From Conidiobolus incongruus B7586 (lineage: Eukaryota; Entomophthoromycota; Entomophthoromycetes; Entomophthorales; Conidiobolaceae): a stretch of DNA of 59,596 nt. The translations under genes were made by a program, and so were the position numbers. Positions 57,020 through 59,596 of the stretch are shown here, piece after piece. The stretch covers positions 1 to 59,596 of the forward strand of contig JNEM01013760.1 of the NCBI GenBank assembly GCA_000697335.1, read 5' to 3'. Under the pieces are notes generated by a model that saw nothing but the letters and a program-made list of their open reading frames with translations, searched no databases and was not told the DNA's origin. Positions within the stretch are counted from its first letter, which is position 1. Every line of letters starts with the position of its first letter.

Positions 57020-58301
57020 TGTTAGTTATTGCCGATTAACAATTTTTATTGAATCAGTATTCTAAAATAAATTGAGTTAGTAAGTGACCTTTCATTTTTA
57101 TAATACTTTAAATTGAAAATATTAATGTATTGTATTTAACATGTTAATACTTTTTAGATGATATAAGTGAATTACTTTTTCAATCGTTCATATTTTAGTA
57201 ATATTTTGAGTTTTGATTTTTTTTCATTGTTGCTAAATATTGTATCTATTATGTATCAGATATTATGTATACAAATGTCTTATATTATTCATCAAAATAA
57301 TATCAATTGATTTGATCACAATTATATACATCAATATATATTAATTATGTAATAACTGGAAGCTCATTTAACAATAATGATAGGCATTACATCGTTACCT
57401 GATATTAAAATATTGAAAGTTATATCCTTAAGTTTATGTATTAAATAAAAGTAACTGCTAAAATAATCGAATCCATACTCTTTTATACCTTAAGTCTACA
57501 ATCTGACGTTTCAATTTGAATCCAATTGTCCCAAATTAACAATAGGGACCCAAATTACAATTTTGGAATTGGAAATTACTGGAAGGTTGATTCGTATTTT
57601 CTCAGATTTTTTTTTATTAGTTGGGAAATATTTAGGAATGGTTGGAATAGTATTTAGTTAAGTATACTTATATATTGCAATTATAGTATTTGAATATAAT
57701 ATTATAAGAATTTAATAGATCAATTAAGTAAAGCTAATATAATGATTAATTTATTTAGATTAATAATAAACTCTAATATAAATGTAACTAGTTTTCAGAA
57801 ATAGATTTAAAATTTATATAAATCGAGTTATTCTCTTATTTTAATAAAACAACATCTAAAATATATTAATGTTATTAATATGAACTATTGATTGAGTCAT
57901 TAAACTATAATTTTCCAAGATATATTAGCTATATTAATTTATATTTTAAAGATACCTTGCAATTAATATATTGAATAGCGCTTGCAGAAGTGATTGTGAA
58001 AACCAAGCAAATGAGAAAATTTATGGGATACATTTAGTAGATATGAATTAAACAACAAAATTAATGAGGAAAAATTCAAAAATAAAATTGATTAAATTAC
58101 TATTTAATTTTCTCTATTGAATGACTGTTTAACTTATTTATTCATCTGTTAATTTTTTTTATTTAATATAAAATATTATATTTTAATCCCTTTATTATAA
58201 AAAGTCCTTATATCTATTAAAACTACCGATAAAAGTATATAATATTATTATCTAATCTGTCATCAAACTTATTGGGTTCATTATTATTCAGTTCAATTAT
58301 T
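57020..58301. other. AT-rich divergent promoter region
   Basis: 1.3 kb between TMEM33 copy B and the AP-2 mu gene. No gene seen. Confidence 0.6.
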
Positions 58302-59596
58302 ATGATCAGTGCTTTCTTTATTTATAATCAAAAGGGAGAAGTTTTAATCTCACGTTTTTATCGTCCAGATTTAAAGTAATTTCACTACATAAAATTCATA
58401 AAATTATTTATATATTAATTATATCGACTATAGACGTTCTGTTGCCGATATATTTCGAATTCAAGTAATTTCCAACAATGATGTACGCTCCCCGTTTATT
58501 ACTTTAGGTTCTACCTCATTTTTCCATGTTCGTCATGATAATTTATATATTGTAGCGGTTACTAAAAATAACGCTAATGCAGCCTTAATTTTCGAATTTT
58601 GTTATCGAGTTATCAACCTTGGTAAATCCTATTTTGTTAAATTTGATGAAGAAAGTGTTAAAAATAACTTTGTTTTGATTTATGAATTACTCGATGGTAA
58701 TTATTCATTTTATATTTAGTTTAATTGACTTTTATTTAATATTATTATTTCTATTTAGAAATTTTGGATTTTGGTTATCCACAAAATACTGATGCCGATA
58801 CTCTCAAACTTTATATTACAACGGAAGGTGTCAAATCTGAAAAGGGAGCTATGGAAGATTCCAGTAAGATTACAATTCAAGCAACTGGTGCCATCTCTTG
58901 GCGTCGTCCCGATATTCGTTATAGAAAGAACGAAGCTTTTATTGATGTTATCGAATCTGTTAATCTTTCGATGAGTAGTAAGGGTACTATTTTAAGAGCT
59001 GATGTCTCTGGTCAAATTATGATGCGTGCTTACCTTAGCGGTACGCCAGAATGTAAATTTGGTCTTAATGATAAACTTTTACTTGATCGGGACTCAGTCA
59101 ACCGCTCCGGAGCTAATAATGCTAACGCGGTTGAGATTGATGACTGTCAGTTCCATCAATGTGTTAGATTAGGTAAATTCGACTCAGACAGATCTATCAG
59201 CTTTATTCCACCCGATGGTGAATTCGAATTGATGAGGTATCGTAGTACTGAAAACGTTAATTTACCATTCAGAGTCCATCCTGTTGTTAATGAGATTGGA
59301 AAAACCAGAGTGGAATATCGTATTTTAGTTAAAGCTAATTTTATGTCTAAATTATCTGCCACCTCTGTAGTCATCAAGGTTCCTACTCCTTTGAACTGTT
59401 CAGGGGCCAATGTCAGAGTTACAGCTGGTAAAGCCAAATATCAACCAAGTGAAAATGCCATCGTTTGGAAGATTTCACGCTTCCAAGGGCAATCTGAATA
59501 CTCTCTTGCCGGTGATGCTGAATTAACTCCTACAACTACTGGCAAGACTTGGTCAAGACCTCCCATTACGATGAATTTCCAAGTTCTTATGTTTAC
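58302..59596 (+). CDS. AP-2 clathrin adaptor mu subunit (partial, runs off the window)
   Basis: Three exons visible, join(58302..58375, 58434..58696, 58759..59596+), 391 codons of an expected 430-440. The end is cut by the window. The mu chain of AP-2 links cargo, PtdIns(4,5)P2 and clathrin at the plasma membrane. The longin-like N-terminal domain (MISAFFIYNQKGEVLISRFY; later [20 protein letters not shown]) and the mu-homology domain (from about residue 165, ISWRRPDIRYRKNE, DVIESVNL, FHQCVRLGKFDSDRSISFIPP then DGEFELMRYR) follow AP-2 mu more closely than AP-1 mu. The linker threonine before GxIxWRR, phosphorylated in animal AP2M1, is present (ATGAISWRR). One small insertion, DRDSVNRSGANNANA, sits in the mu-homology domain before EIDDCQFHQC, where human AP2M1 also has a loop. 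Confidence 0.95.

Overview
This window looks like nuclear DNA of an early-diverging fungus with a very AT-rich genome. Genes are intron-bearing and sit as islands of moderate GC in long stretches that are almost pure A+T. Introns are short (mostly about 45-60 nt), start with GTAAGT- or GTATNN-type donors, end in TAG, AAG or CAG, and the standard genetic code applies. The gene set is fungal: a Spa2-type polarisome protein, Atg14, a Pho85-like kinase, a Ser/Thr-rich GPI-type wall protein and a Hyr1-type thiol peroxidase. A mitochondrial ribosomal protein (mS35) and a PPR protein with a mitochondrial presequence imply a working mitochondrial translation system, which argues against the anaerobic gut fungi. 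An entomophthoralean (Conidiobolus-like) fungus is my best guess, but only an inference.

Layout. 1-12.5 kb is a gene desert holding one probable LTR fossil (about 3.37-3.67 kb) and one intronless, bacterial-looking dicarboxylate/amino-acid symporter (5.3-6.7 kb). 12.5-21 kb holds a Pho85-like CDK, a PPR protein, a glutathione peroxidase with an Atf1-like site upstream, a LisH-WD40 protein and a GPI-type Thr-rich protein. 23.5-31.5 kb holds two large multi-exon minus-strand genes: TAF2 (15 exons, 1492 aa) and the SPA2-like scaffold (8 exons, 533 aa). 33.7-35.4 kb holds a damaged-looking GPI1/PIG-Q homologue. A tRNA-Ile (AAT) with a degraded T arm follows, and a 534-bp solo LTR lies immediately upstream of it, flanked by an exact 5-bp duplication. 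36.6-45.4 kb is the densest part: ATG14, CFD1, an interrupted unidentified reading frame, a piggyBac-derived zinc-domain protein, SUA5, LSM2 (whose first coding exon is only the ATG) and mS35. 48-54 kb holds a DNase I-like nuclease with a proline-rich insert and no signal peptide, an unrecognised proline-rich protein and RNase H1. 54-57 kb holds two tandem TMEM33/Pom33-family genes with identical intron phases. The window ends inside an AP-2 mu subunit gene.

The genes are mostly independent housekeeping functions, not an operon-like pathway. They cover transcription initiation (TAF2), mRNA decay/splicing (LSM2), tRNA modification (SUA5), cytosolic Fe-S assembly (CFD1), autophagy (ATG14), polarity (SPA2-like), endocytosis (AP-2 mu) and ER/nuclear-pore membrane shaping (TMEM33 pair). 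Several divergent pairs share short AT-rich promoters (PPR/GPX, ATG14/CFD1, SUA5/LSM2). The least ordinary items are the tRNA-adjacent solo LTR, the piggyBac zinc-domain-only gene, the bacterial-type symporter, the DNase I homologue, the GPI1 wreck and the ATG-only exon. All exon boundaries were worked out by hand from splice signals, reading phase and family similarity.
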